A DNA stretch of 5,280 nt. It comes from Pseudomonadota bacterium. Lineage in GTDB: Bacteria > Pseudomonadota > Gammaproteobacteria > Burkholderiales > Burkholderiaceae_B. Every line of letters begins with the position of its first letter. The stretch's first letter is position 1. Position numbers and translations under genes: made by a program. Location: NCBI GenBank assembly GCA_023432075.1, contig JAEYVD010000001.1, positions 1 to 5,280 on the forward strand, read 5' to 3'. Below the pieces are notes generated by a model that saw only the letters and a list, made by a program, of their open reading frames with translations, did not search any database and was not told the DNA's origin. Positions 1 through 4,966 of this stretch are shown one piece after another.

Positions 1-831
1 TCCGTGCGCGGGCGTCCCGACTACCAGCTGCTGCAGACCATGTGCCTGCGCTCGATGCAGCAGGCGGTCTACAGCCCCGACAACATGGGCCACTTCGGCC
101 TGTCCTATCCGGGCTACAGCCACTTCACTTCGCCGATCCGCCGGTATCCCGACCTGCTCACGCACCGGGTCATCAAGGCCCTGCTTGCGGGCCAGCGTTA
201 CGTGCCCAGCCTGGACGATCACGCGGTCGTCATCGGCCGCACCCAGCGCGAACACGAGCACGCCATCTGGGAAAAGATGGGCCTGGTGCTGTCGGCCAGC
301 GAGCGCCGCGCCGACGAGGCGTCGCGCGATGTCGAGGCCTGGCTCAAGTGCTGGTTCGTCAAGGAGCGTGTTGGCGAAGACTTCAGCGGCACCGTCACCG
401 GCGTGGCAAGCTTCGGCATCTTCGTCACGCTGGACACGTTGCACGTCGAGGGTCTGGTGCACGTCTCCGAGCTGGGCGGCGAATACTTCCAGTTCAACGA
501 CGCCCTGCACGAACTGCGCGGCGAGCGCACCGGCATGCGTTACCGCCTGACCGACAAGGTGCAGGTGCAGGTCGCGCGCGTGGACCTGGAGGCGCGCCGC
601 ATCGAGTTCCGCCTGGTGCAGGGCACGAGCTTCGACGCGCTGCGCAAGGCGTCGGCGCGTGGGCCCGAAGAACCCGTGCGCCGGGTCAAGAAGGCGGCCT
701 CGCCCAAACCCGCCGGCCTGAAGGGCCAGACCGCCAAGGAACGGCGCGCCGCGGCCAAGAAGGCCGGCAAGCCGCCCAAGGCCACCCAGCGGGCCGCGCC
801 CGCCAAGAAGGCCGTCCGCAAGCGCCACTGA
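1..831 (+). CDS. rnr: Ribonuclease R, C-terminal part (5' end outside window)
   Basis: RNase R is a processive 3'-to-5' hydrolytic exoribonuclease that degrades structured RNA and takes part in rRNA, tRNA and mRNA turnover in the cytoplasm. The open frame enters from the left edge (first codon at base 1) and ends with TGA at 829-831, giving 276 residues. Counting the first codon as 1, residues 31-55 match the RNase II/R family signature, with HFGL, then YSHFTSPIRRYPDL and a closing His. Residues about 124-206 form an S1 RNA-binding domain (GTVTGVASFGIFVTL, VEGLVHVSEL). Residues about 220-276 are a Lys/Arg/Ala/Pro-rich basic tail typical of RNase R and absent from RNase II. The cold-shock domains and the catalytic Asp residues lie upstream of the window. 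The downstream neighbour rlmB supports the assignment, because rnr-rlmB adjacency is widespread in proteobacteria. No frameshift is visible. Confidence 0.97.
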   Translation, partial: SVRGRPDYQLLQTMCLRSMQQAVYSPDNMGHFGLSYPGYSHFTSPIRRYPDLLTHRVIKALLAGQRYVPSLDDHAVVIGRTQREHEHAIWEKMGLVLSASERRADEASRDVEAWLKCWFVKERVGEDFSGTVTGVASFGIFVTLDTLHVEGLVHVSELGGEYFQFNDALHELRGERTGMRYRLTDKVQVQVARVDLEARRIEFRLVQGTSFDALRKASARGPEEPVRRVKKAASPKPAGLKGQTAKERRAAAKKAGKPPKATQRAAPAKKAVRKRH

Positions 832-851
832 CCGGCGGCGCGAATCCTTAT

Positions 852-879
852 GGCCATGCCGTCGTTTGGCGGCGTGGCC
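852..879 (+). other. 10-bp GC-rich hairpin in the rnr-rlmB gap
   Basis: GGCCATGCCG (852-861) pairs with CGGCGTGGCC (870-879) over ten base pairs, including one G-U pair, around an eight-base loop. No T-tract follows (TAAGGGGG comes next), so this is not a textbook intrinsic terminator. It could protect the 3' end of the rnr message, act as a processing site, or belong to a structured rlmB leader. The pairing is seen directly; the role is not known. Confidence 0.5.
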
Positions 880-921
880 TAAGGGGGTAACATTGCGGTT
901 AGTGCCGGCCCTGTCCGGTGG

Positions 922-950
922 CCCGCCCCCTCTGGGGCGGGTATTCGTTT
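922..950 (+). terminator. Hairpin with weak T-tract upstream of rlmB (terminator or attenuator)
   Basis: CCCGCCCC (922-929) and GGGGCGGG (934-941) form a perfect 8-bp stem with a CTCT loop, followed by TATTCGTTT. The stem is very stable, but the T-rich tail is interrupted, so termination is likely to be partial. It ends 18-27 bases before the rlmB start and just upstream of its AAAGG ribosome binding site. It may end rnr transcription or attenuate read-through into rlmB. A weak promoter-like pair upstream (TTGGCG at 866-871, TAACAT at 888-893, 16-bp spacing) would place this hairpin in the rlmB leader. Confidence 0.4.
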
Positions 951-968
951 ATCTAAAGGTATTGTTTT

Positions 969-1706
969 ATGGCGTCGACCCAAGTCCTGGCGGGGTTTCA
1001 CGCGGTTGTCGCGCGGCTGCGGCACGCGCCCGAGTCGATCAAGGAAATCTACGTCGAGGCCTCGCGCCGCGACAAGCGCATGCAGACATTCATCGAGCAG
1101 GCCGAGCGTGCCGGCTGCCGCCTGCACCCGGTTCCCATGGAACGCCTGGACGGCCTGGCGCGCGGCACGCGTCACCAGGGCGTCGTGGCGCTGGCCGACG
1201 AGCGCCAGCTGGCGGTGGATGTCGACGAAGTGCTCGACGTGATCGAAGGGCCGCCGCTGCTGCTGATCCTTGATGGCGTGACCGATCCCCACAATCTGGG
1301 CGCTTGCCTGCGCACCGCCGACGCGGCGGGCGTGCATGCGGTGATCGCGCCCCGCGACCGTGCGGTCGGCCTGAACGCCACCGTGCAACGCGTCGCGTGC
1401 GGCGCGGCGGACACGGTGCCGTACGTGATGGTGACGAATCTGGCGCGCACCATGCGCAGCCTGAAGGACCGGGGCGTGTGGCTCGTCGGGACGGACGATC
1501 AGGCCACCGACAGCATGCACTCGATCGATGCGCGCCAGCCCATGGCGTGGGTCATGGGGGCGGAAGGCGAGGGCATGCGCCGCCTCACGCGCGAGACCTG
1601 CGACCAGCTCGTGAACATCCCGATGCTGGGTTCGGTGGAAAGCCTGAACGTCAGCGTCGCCAGCGCCGTGTGCCTGTACGAGACCGTGCGCCAGCGCCAA
1701 TCTTGA
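969..1706 (+). CDS. rlmB: 23S rRNA (guanosine(2251)-2'-O)-methyltransferase
   Basis: RlmB methylates the 2'-hydroxyl of G2251 in the peptidyl-transferase P-loop of 23S rRNA, using S-adenosylmethionine. The 245-residue protein is close to the usual family length (243 in E. coli as I recall). Residues 1 to about 80 form the small N-terminal RNA-binding domain. The SPOUT (trefoil-knot) catalytic domain follows. Motif 1 is [20 protein letters not shown] (residues 102-121), with conserved N109 and R115. Motif 2 is VMGAEGEGM (195-203). Motif 3 is [15 protein letters not shown] (217-231), with the conserved SLNVS. The ATG at 969 is preceded by AAAGG at 955-959 with nine-base spacing, which supports this start. 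It follows rnr by 137 bp, and the gap holds two hairpins, so the pair may be co-transcribed with modulation. The next gene starts 46 bp downstream. Confidence 0.97.
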   Translation: MASTQVLAGFHAVVARLRHAPESIKEIYVEASRRDKRMQTFIEQAERAGCRLHPVPMERLDGLARGTRHQGVVALADERQLAVDVDEVLDVIEGPPLLLILDGVTDPHNLGACLRTADAAGVHAVIAPRDRAVGLNATVQRVACGAADTVPYVMVTNLARTMRSLKDRGVWLVGTDDQATDSMHSIDARQPMAWVMGAEGEGMRRLTRETCDQLVNIPMLGSVESLNVSVASAVCLYETVRQRQS

Positions 1707-1752
1707 TCCGTCCCATTCCGTAGATTCCCTTCTTCAATTGCGTCAGCCCATC

Positions 1753-2997
1753 ATGCACCAGAACGGCTTTACCACCACGATTCTCCATTCCGACCGCAAT
1801 CAATCCGTCGAGCACGGAGCGGTGCACAAGCCGATGCACCCATCGTCGGAGTTCGCCTACGACGACGCGCGCGAGCTGGCTGCCGTGTTCCAAGGCAAGG
1901 CGGGCTTCACGTATGCGCGCCAGGGCACGCCGACCACGACGGCGCTGGAGGCCAAGATCAGCCAGATGGAAGGCGGAAAGGGCTCGGTCACTTTTTCCAC
2001 GGGCATGGCCGCGCTGGCCGCCATTTTCACCACGCTGCTGCGCCGGGGCGATCACCTGGTGTCCAGCCAGTACGTGTTCGGCAACACCAACAGTCTGTTC
2101 GGCACGCTGCAGGAATTGGGCGTGGAGATCACCTTTGTCGATGCGACGGATTCGGCGCAGGTGCGCGCCGCCATCCAGCCCAATACGCGCATGGTCTTTA
2201 CCGAGACCATCGCCAACCCGGGCACGCAGGTGGCCGACCTGGCCGTGATCGGCGAGATCTGCCGCGAGAAGGGGCTGGTGTACGTCGTGGACAATACGCT
2301 GACCTCGCCGTGGATGTTCCGGCCGGCGTCGGTCGGCGCGTCGCTGGTGATGAATTCGCTGTCCAAGTACATCGGCGGACACGGCAATGCGTTGGGCGGC
2401 GCCGTGACCGACACCGGCCTGTACGACTGGGCCGGCAACGACAACATCTACGAAGCCTATCGCAAGGGCCCGTCCACCGGCTGGGGGCTCACGCAGATCA
2501 AGAAAAAGGGCCTGCGCGACATGGGCGGCACACTGGCCGCCGAGCCCGCGCACCGTATCGCGGTGGGCGCCGAGACGCTGGCGCTGCGCATGGCCAAGCA
2601 TTGTTCCAACGCGCTGGCGCTGGCGCGGTTGCTGCAAGCGCATCCGGGCGTGGCGAAGGTGCATTATCCGGGTCTGGCCAGCCATCCCCAGCACGAGCGT
2701 GCGGCCGCGTTGTTCGGGTCGCGGTTCGGCGGCCTGCTGGGCGTCGAGCTGGCGGACGGCGTCGATTGCTTCGACTTCCTGAACCGCCTGCGCGTGGTGC
2801 TGATGGCGACGCATCTGGGCGATACGCGCAGCCTCGCGCTGCCTGCGGCACACACCATCTATTACGAGATGGGCGCGGAGCGCCGCAAGCAAATGGGCAT
2901 CGCGGACAGCCTGATCCGCGTGTCCGTCGGCATCGAGGATGAAGCCGATTTGCTGTTTGATTTCGATCAGGCGCTAAATGGTTGCCTGAAGGGATAA
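1753..2997 (+). CDS. Cys/Met metabolism PLP-dependent enzyme (cystathionine gamma-synthase family, MetZ/MGL-like)
   Basis: This is a fold-type I PLP enzyme of the Cys/Met metabolism family, which covers cystathionine gamma-synthase, gamma-lyases, methionine gamma-lyase and homoserine sulfhydrylases. The 414-residue length is normal. Visible motifs are Y54-x-R56 (phosphate contact from the partner subunit), STGMAA at 82-87 (PLP phosphate), D180 in [10 protein letters not shown] (pyridine nitrogen), K205 in [11 protein letters not shown] (Schiff-base lysine), and R389 in [10 protein letters not shown] (substrate carboxylate). Several positions are atypical. F109 (VFGNT) stands where lyases have a catalytic Tyr (YGxT). 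SLSK replaces the usual SATK. LGDTRSL resembles sulfhydrylases (LGDxK) rather than lyases (LGxxESL). [11 protein letters not shown] replaces HPAxxTHxxM. The exact substrate cannot be assigned. I chose ATG 1753 over TTG 1738, which would add five residues; neither has a clear ribosome binding site. It sits 46 bp after rlmB, so it may be transcribed with it. Confidence 0.88.
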   Translation: MHQNGFTTTILHSDRNQSVEHGAVHKPMHPSSEFAYDDARELAAVFQGKAGFTYARQGTPTTTALEAKISQMEGGKGSVTFSTGMAALAAIFTTLLRRGDHLVSSQYVFGNTNSLFGTLQELGVEITFVDATDSAQVRAAIQPNTRMVFTETIANPGTQVADLAVIGEICREKGLVYVVDNTLTSPWMFRPASVGASLVMNSLSKYIGGHGNALGGAVTDTGLYDWAGNDNIYEAYRKGPSTGWGLTQIKKKGLRDMGGTLAAEPAHRIAVGAETLALRMAKHCSNALALARLLQAHPGVAKVHYPGLASHPQHERAAALFGSRFGGLLGVELADGVDCFDFLNRLRVVLMATHLGDTRSLALPAAHTIYYEMGAERRKQMGIADSLIRVSVGIEDEADLLFDFDQALNGCLKG

Positions 2998-3009
2998 TTC
3001 GGCAGGCGC

Positions 3010-3031
3010 GGCGCCCCGGGGCTGGGGCGCC
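3010..3031 (+). other. 8-bp hairpin between the PLP enzyme gene and piuC
   Basis: GGCGCCCC (3010-3017) pairs perfectly with GGGGCGCC (3024-3031) around a six-base loop (GGGGCT). No T-tract follows, so it is a poor intrinsic terminator. It lies 13 bp after the upstream stop codon and 24 bp before the piuC ATG, just ahead of that gene's AGGA. It could stabilise the upstream 3' end, mark a processing site, or affect piuC translation. Confidence 0.4.
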
Positions 3032-3055
3032 AGCAACGCAATCGGGCAGGAACCC

Positions 3056-3736
3056 ATGCTTATACAGATCGCAGAAGTCTTCACGCCGCAAGAGGCTGCC
3101 GACATCCGCCAGCGGCTGGATGCCGCGGACTGGGTGGACGGCAAGGTGACCGCAGGCCATCAGTCGGCGCAGGTCAAGCGCAACCGGCAATTGTCCGAGC
3201 AGCATCCGCTGGCGCAGGAGCTCGGCACGCTGATCCTGCAGCGCCTGTCGGCAAACAACCTCTTCATGTCGGCCGCGTTGCCCCGCAAGATCTTCCCGCC
3301 GCTCTTTAACCGCTACGAAGGCGGCGAAGCATTCGGCTACCACGTGGACAACGCCGTGCGCGGCATCGCCGGCTCCGCCGAGCGCGTGCGCACCGACCTG
3401 TCCGCAACGCTGTTCTTCTCGGATCCCGACAGCTACGACGGCGGCGAACTCGTCATCGACGACACCTATGGCCCGCGCGCCGTGAAACTGCCGGCCGGAC
3501 ACATGGTGCTGTATCCGGGGACAAGCCTGCACAAGGTCAATCCTGTTACGCGCGGCGCGCGCGTCAGTTCGTTTTTCTGGATGCAGAGCCTGGTGCGCGA
3601 AGACAGCCAGCGCGCGCTGCTGCTGGATATGGACGTCGCCATCCAACGCTTGAATCAAGATGTGGCGGGCCATGCCTCGATCGTTCAGCTCACGGGCATT
3701 TATCACAATCTGCTGCGCCGCTGGGCCGACGTTTAA
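3056..3736 (+). CDS. piuC: PKHD-type Fe(II)/2-oxoglutarate-dependent hydroxylase, PiuC/YbiX family
   Basis: The 226-residue protein belongs to the PiuC/YbiX family of Fe(II)- and 2-oxoglutarate-dependent oxygenases, related to prolyl 4-hydroxylase. The iron triad is visible: H96 and D98 in YHVDNAV, and H159 in [12 protein letters not shown]169 (GARVSSFFW) is the expected 2-oxoglutarate carboxylate ligand. [20 protein letters not shown] (112-131) is a typical family core. Its length is what I expect of the family. The natural substrate is not established. In Pseudomonas, piuC sits beside a TonB-dependent siderophore receptor gene and is linked to iron uptake. Here no receptor gene adjoins it, although tonB lies about 1.2 kb downstream. 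The ATG at 3056 has AGGA at 3048-3051 with a short four-base spacing. I see no Fur-box-like palindrome in its 58-bp upstream gap. An interleaved hairpin structure follows its TAA. Confidence 0.93.
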   Translation: MLIQIAEVFTPQEAADIRQRLDAADWVDGKVTAGHQSAQVKRNRQLSEQHPLAQELGTLILQRLSANNLFMSAALPRKIFPPLFNRYEGGEAFGYHVDNAVRGIAGSAERVRTDLSATLFFSDPDSYDGGELVIDDTYGPRAVKLPAGHMVLYPGTSLHKVNPVTRGARVSSFFWMQSLVREDSQRALLLDMDVAIQRLNQDVAGHASIVQLTGIYHNLLRRWADV

Positions 3737-3753
3737 TGAAGCTTAAAGTGTTT

Positions 3754-3795
3754 TTTCGGGGTGTCGCGCAAACCCCGAAATGCGCGTTTTTGTTT
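3754..3795 (+). terminator. Probable piuC terminator built of two interleaved hairpins
   Basis: Two overlapping stems are possible. Stem A pairs TTTCGGGGT (3754-3762) with ACCCCGAAA (3772-3780), nine perfect base pairs. Stem B pairs CGCGCA (3765-3770), inside the loop of stem A, with TGCGCG (3781-3786), directly after stem A. TTTTTGTTT (3787-3795) follows immediately. Stem B touching the T-run is the canonical terminator shape, while stem A is longer. The full stems cannot easily coexist, since no bases are left to cross stem A, so they are more likely alternatives. Position 18 bases after the piuC stop fits a terminator. Confidence 0.65.
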
Positions 3796-3849
3796 ATTGC
3801 GAAATCGGCTAAAAGCTAGTATTGACGCGGGTTGCCGTGAGGTTTTCGC

Positions 3850-3878
3850 TTGACAGCCGCTCTACGCCAAGGCCTAAT
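3850..3878 (+). promoter_or_regulatory. Candidate sigma70 promoter for hupB
   Basis: A perfect -35 hexamer TTGACA (3850-3855) is followed after 17 bases by CCTAAT (3873-3878), a four-of-six match to TATAAT that lacks the important first two bases. TAATAC overlaps at 3875 with 19-base spacing. If used, the hupB leader would be roughly 205 bases. The -35 is convincing and the -10 is weak. Confidence 0.35.
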
Positions 3879-4090
3879 ACACGTCTGCGTCGCTGACGGT
3901 TTGCAGGCAAGAAGCCAGCAAATCCTAGGCGGCGCAGCAGTTTAAAAGTTGTGCTTTGCAGCGCAAGAAAAAAGTTTATCCACTGTCTGTTCGTCGTTTG
4001 CCTGGTCTCGCGTCCATTTGTGGCATTCCTACCTGACGGCCATGAACTCCGCCCCCGGCAGACTCCACACCTTGTGAGGGGTACACCTGC

Positions 4091-4363
4091 ATGAACAAAA
4101 CCGAACTCATCGATCACATCGCCAGCAAGGCCGATATCTCCAAGGCTGCTGCCGGCCGTTCGCTCGACGCCCTGATCGGTGCCGTGAAGACCACGCTGAA
4201 GAAGGGCGGTACGGTCACGCTGGTCGGTTTCGGCACGTTTGCCGTGTCGGCTCGCGCCGCGCGCACCGGCCGCAACCCGCGCACTGGCGAAACCATCAAG
4301 ATCAAGAAGGCCAAGGTGCCGAAGTTCCGTCCGGGCAAGGCCCTGAAGGACGCCGTCAACTAA
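4091..4363 (+). CDS. hupB: DNA-binding protein HU
   Basis: HU is a small basic nucleoid protein that binds and bends DNA without strong sequence preference and acts in chromosome compaction, replication and repair. The 90-residue product is full length. Residues 1 to about 40 are the helical dimerisation part ([20 protein letters not shown]). Residues 46-65 match the HU/IHF signature ([20 protein letters not shown]) completely. P63 in the RNP motif is the DNA-intercalating proline at the arm tip, and the Lys/Arg-rich arm [20 protein letters not shown] follows. GAGGGG at 4076-4081 with nine-base spacing fixes the ATG start. The gene ends with tandem in-frame stops TAA TAG, often seen in highly expressed genes. 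Separation from its neighbours by terminator-like structures suggests a single-gene unit. I use hupB because betaproteobacterial HU genes are usually so named; hupA versus hupB cannot be decided from sequence alone. Confidence 0.97.
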   Translation: MNKTELIDHIASKADISKAAAGRSLDALIGAVKTTLKKGGTVTLVGFGTFAVSARAARTGRNPRTGETIKIKKAKVPKFRPGKALKDAVN

Positions 4364-4377
4364 TAGGACGGCAACCG

Positions 4378-4402
4378 ATCGCATGGCGCACGGCGCTGCG
4401 AT
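4378..4402 (+). terminator. Hairpin after hupB, possible terminator
   Basis: ATCGCA (4378-4383) pairs with TGCGAT (4397-4402). Inside, GCGC (4386-4389) pairs with GCGC (4393-4396) around an ACG loop, with a two-base bulge. It lies 14 bp past the hupB stop and abuts the -35 of the tRNA promoter. Only TT follows, so termination at this site is uncertain. Confidence 0.35.
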
Positions 4403-4431
4403 TTGCCCACAAGTACGCGGTCCGGTATACT
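4403..4431 (+). promoter_or_regulatory. Sigma70 promoter of tRNA-Val, with GC-rich discriminator
   Basis: TTGCCC (4403-4408) and TATACT (4426-4431) are separated by exactly 17 bases; the matches to consensus are four and five of six. The ten bases after the -10 (CCGGCCCGCG, 4432-4441) are all G or C, the discriminator type typical of stable-RNA promoters under ppGpp/DksA stringent control. Transcription would start near 4438-4441, leaving a leader of about 70 bases before the mature tRNA, to be removed by RNase P. The stringent-control reading is inference from family knowledge. Confidence 0.7.
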
Positions 4432-4508
4432 CCGGCCCGCGTATTGCTTTTGAGTACCCCAAATTGGCAATGTCCCCGCGCAAATGCGCTGGGCGATTGC
4501 ATCGAAAT

Positions 4509-4584
4509 GGGTGCTTAGCTCAGTTGGTAGAGCGGCGCCTTTACACGGCGTAGGTCACAGGTTCGACCCCTGTAGCACCCACCA
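4509..4584 (+). tRNA. tRNA-Val (anticodon TAC)
   Basis: A complete 76-nt cloverleaf can be drawn. The acceptor GGGTGCT (4509-4515) pairs with AGCACCC (4574-4580), with discriminator A at 4581 and genomically encoded CCA at 4582-4584. The D arm is GCTC/GAGC (4518-4521, 4530-4533) around AGTTGGTA. The anticodon stem GCGCC/GGCGT (4535-4539, 4547-4551) has one G-U pair, and the loop TTTACAC places TAC at 4542-4544, reading GUA and, through the modified wobble U, other GUN valine codons. The variable loop is AGGTC, and the T arm is ACAGG-TTCGACC-CCTGT (4557-4573). It is a lone tRNA with its own promoter and terminator. Confidence 0.98.
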
Positions 4585-4619
4585 GAAGCCCTCGCAGTTC
4601 ACATCGAACCCGCACACAT

Positions 4620-4653
4620 CCCGCCTCCGGCGACGTGGCGGGTTTTTTGTTTT
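4620..4653 (+). terminator. Intrinsic terminator of tRNA-Val
   Basis: CCCGCC (4620-4625) pairs with GGCGGG (4637-4642), followed at once by TTTTTTGTTTT (4643-4653). A stable GC stem with a long T-run 35 bases after the tRNA is a textbook Rho-independent terminator. The loop is 11 bases. Confidence 0.85.
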
Positions 4654-4751
4654 CCGGGCCAGATTGCGACGGCGCGTCTCTTCGAATTGAACGCTTGGCC
4701 AACATGGGTCTGACCCGCATTGCGCTGACCCGCGTGGCTAACGCGCCGTCA

Positions 4752-4779
4752 CGGGCATGCCTCATGCTGCCCGCCTTTT
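4752..4779 (+). terminator. Weak hairpin with short T-run upstream of the tonB promoter
   Basis: CGGGCA (4752-4757) and TGCCCG (4768-4773) form a six-base-pair stem, and CCTTTT follows. An alternative inner stem GCATG/CATGC (4755-4759, 4763-4767) competes with it. It could back up the tRNA terminator and insulate tonB, but the T-run is short and the evidence is thin. Confidence 0.25.
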
Positions 4780-4849
4780 CATAAGCGTTTTATTGATGCT
4801 GCCTTGATTCCGATCAGCAATGTTACGCTGTTCCATTCGAAATACAACG

Positions 4850-4864
4850 TGCGAATCATTCGCA
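4850..4864 (+). promoter_or_regulatory. Fur box upstream of tonB
   Basis: TGCGAATCATTCGCA is a perfect 7-1-7 inverted repeat centred on base 4857. It matches the Fur 7-1-7 consensus TGATAATnATTATCA at ten of fourteen arm positions (TG..AAT and ATT..CA). It lies 102 bp before the tonB start and just upstream of weak -10 candidates GATACT (4870-4875) and TACTAT (4872-4877), so bound Fur-Fe would block RNA polymerase. No good -35 is visible at the expected place, which overlaps the palindrome. TonB systems are classic Fur-repressed genes, so context strongly supports the call. Binding itself is inferred. Confidence 0.72.
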
Positions 4865-4948
4865 TTTAAGATACTATGACGGGCTTGTACCGGTCAGCCG
4901 GCGCCGCGGTCTTGTGCGCGTCAACTTCCTGGCAGGCCGGAAAAGTCA

Positions 4949-4963
4949 ATGCACCCTGGCTGA
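4949..4963 (+). CDS. Possible four-codon leader minicistron before tonB
   Basis: ATG CAC CCT GGC TGA encodes M-H-P-G. GGAAAAG (4939-4945) lies just upstream, with GGAA six bases from the ATG, a good ribosome binding site. The TGA ends three bases before the tonB ATG and in the same frame. It could load ribosomes for tonB, which lacks a clear site of its own. Chance occurrence of so short a frame is easily possible. Confidence 0.25.
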   Translation: MHPG

Positions 4964-4966
4964 TTC

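Larger units (their letters stand above)
3737..4090 (+). other. 354-bp gene-free region between piuC and hupB
   Basis: After the terminator structure, the rest (about 3796-4090) shows no credible gene on either strand. The long minus-strand frame crossing it also crosses hupB and the tRNA promoter, and reads as a shadow. It contains a perfect TTGACA at 3850, an A-rich run (AAGAAAAAAG) near 3965-3974, a DnaA-box-like TTATCCACT at 3976-3984 (one mismatch to TTATNCACA), and GAGGGG at 4076-4081, the hupB ribosome binding site. It most likely serves as the hupB promoter and a long leader. Confidence 0.6.
4654..4966 (+). other. 313-bp gap between tRNA-Val terminator and tonB
   Basis: No credible gene is seen here apart from a four-codon frame at 4949. 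The contents, left to right, are a direct repeat CTGACCCGC at 4710-4718 and 4725-4733, a hairpin CGGGCA/TGCCCG (4752-4757, 4768-4773) followed by a short CTTTTC, a relatively AT-rich stretch at about 4776-4878 containing the Fur-box-like palindrome, and a GC-rich leader at about 4879-4940. The gap most likely holds the tonB promoter and its iron control. Confidence 0.55.

Noticed and set aside
866..1273. + strand frame of 135 codons overlapping the rnr-rlmB gap and rlmB
   Set aside because: It is out of frame with rlmB, which has clear motifs and a ribosome binding site; the Arg/Ala/Pro-rich product is typical of a GC-rich shadow frame.
1651..2892. Long minus-strand open frame (413 codons) opposite the PLP enzyme gene
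   Set aside because: The translation is rich in His, Arg, Gln and Ala with no recognisable domain, and it lies wholly over strong + strand genes. Long antisense frames are common in GC-rich DNA.
2498..3706. Long minus-strand open frame (402 codons) opposite the PLP enzyme gene and piuC
   Set aside because: It spans two well-supported + strand genes and their gap and shows no family motifs, so it is a codon-bias shadow.
3763..3786. Classical H-type pseudoknot formed by both stems after piuC
   Set aside because: With no unpaired bases between 3780 and 3781, the strand cannot cross the full 9-bp first stem, so both full stems cannot form together.
3809..4483. Minus-strand open frame over the hupB upstream region and hupB
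   Set aside because: It runs across the hupB gene and into the tRNA promoter, has low-complexity composition and shows no domain.
4509..4584. tRNA gene as a possible phage or island attachment site
   Set aside because: No integrase gene is in the window, no repeat of the tRNA 3' end is seen downstream, and the next gene is core tonB.
4484..4690. 68-codon + strand frame over the tRNA gene (contains SSVGRAAPLHGVGHRFDPCSTH)
   Set aside because: This is a translated tRNA sequence, a well-known false protein in databases, and it also crosses the tRNA terminator.
4710..4733. CTGACCCGC direct repeat with 15-bp period
   Set aside because: Only two 9-bp copies, no further copies in the window, and no associated protein or structure; chance is likely in this base composition.
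4541..4765. 74-codon minus-strand frame ending in GATGVEPVTYAV
   Set aside because: It is the reverse-strand translation of the tRNA gene, another familiar annotation artefact.
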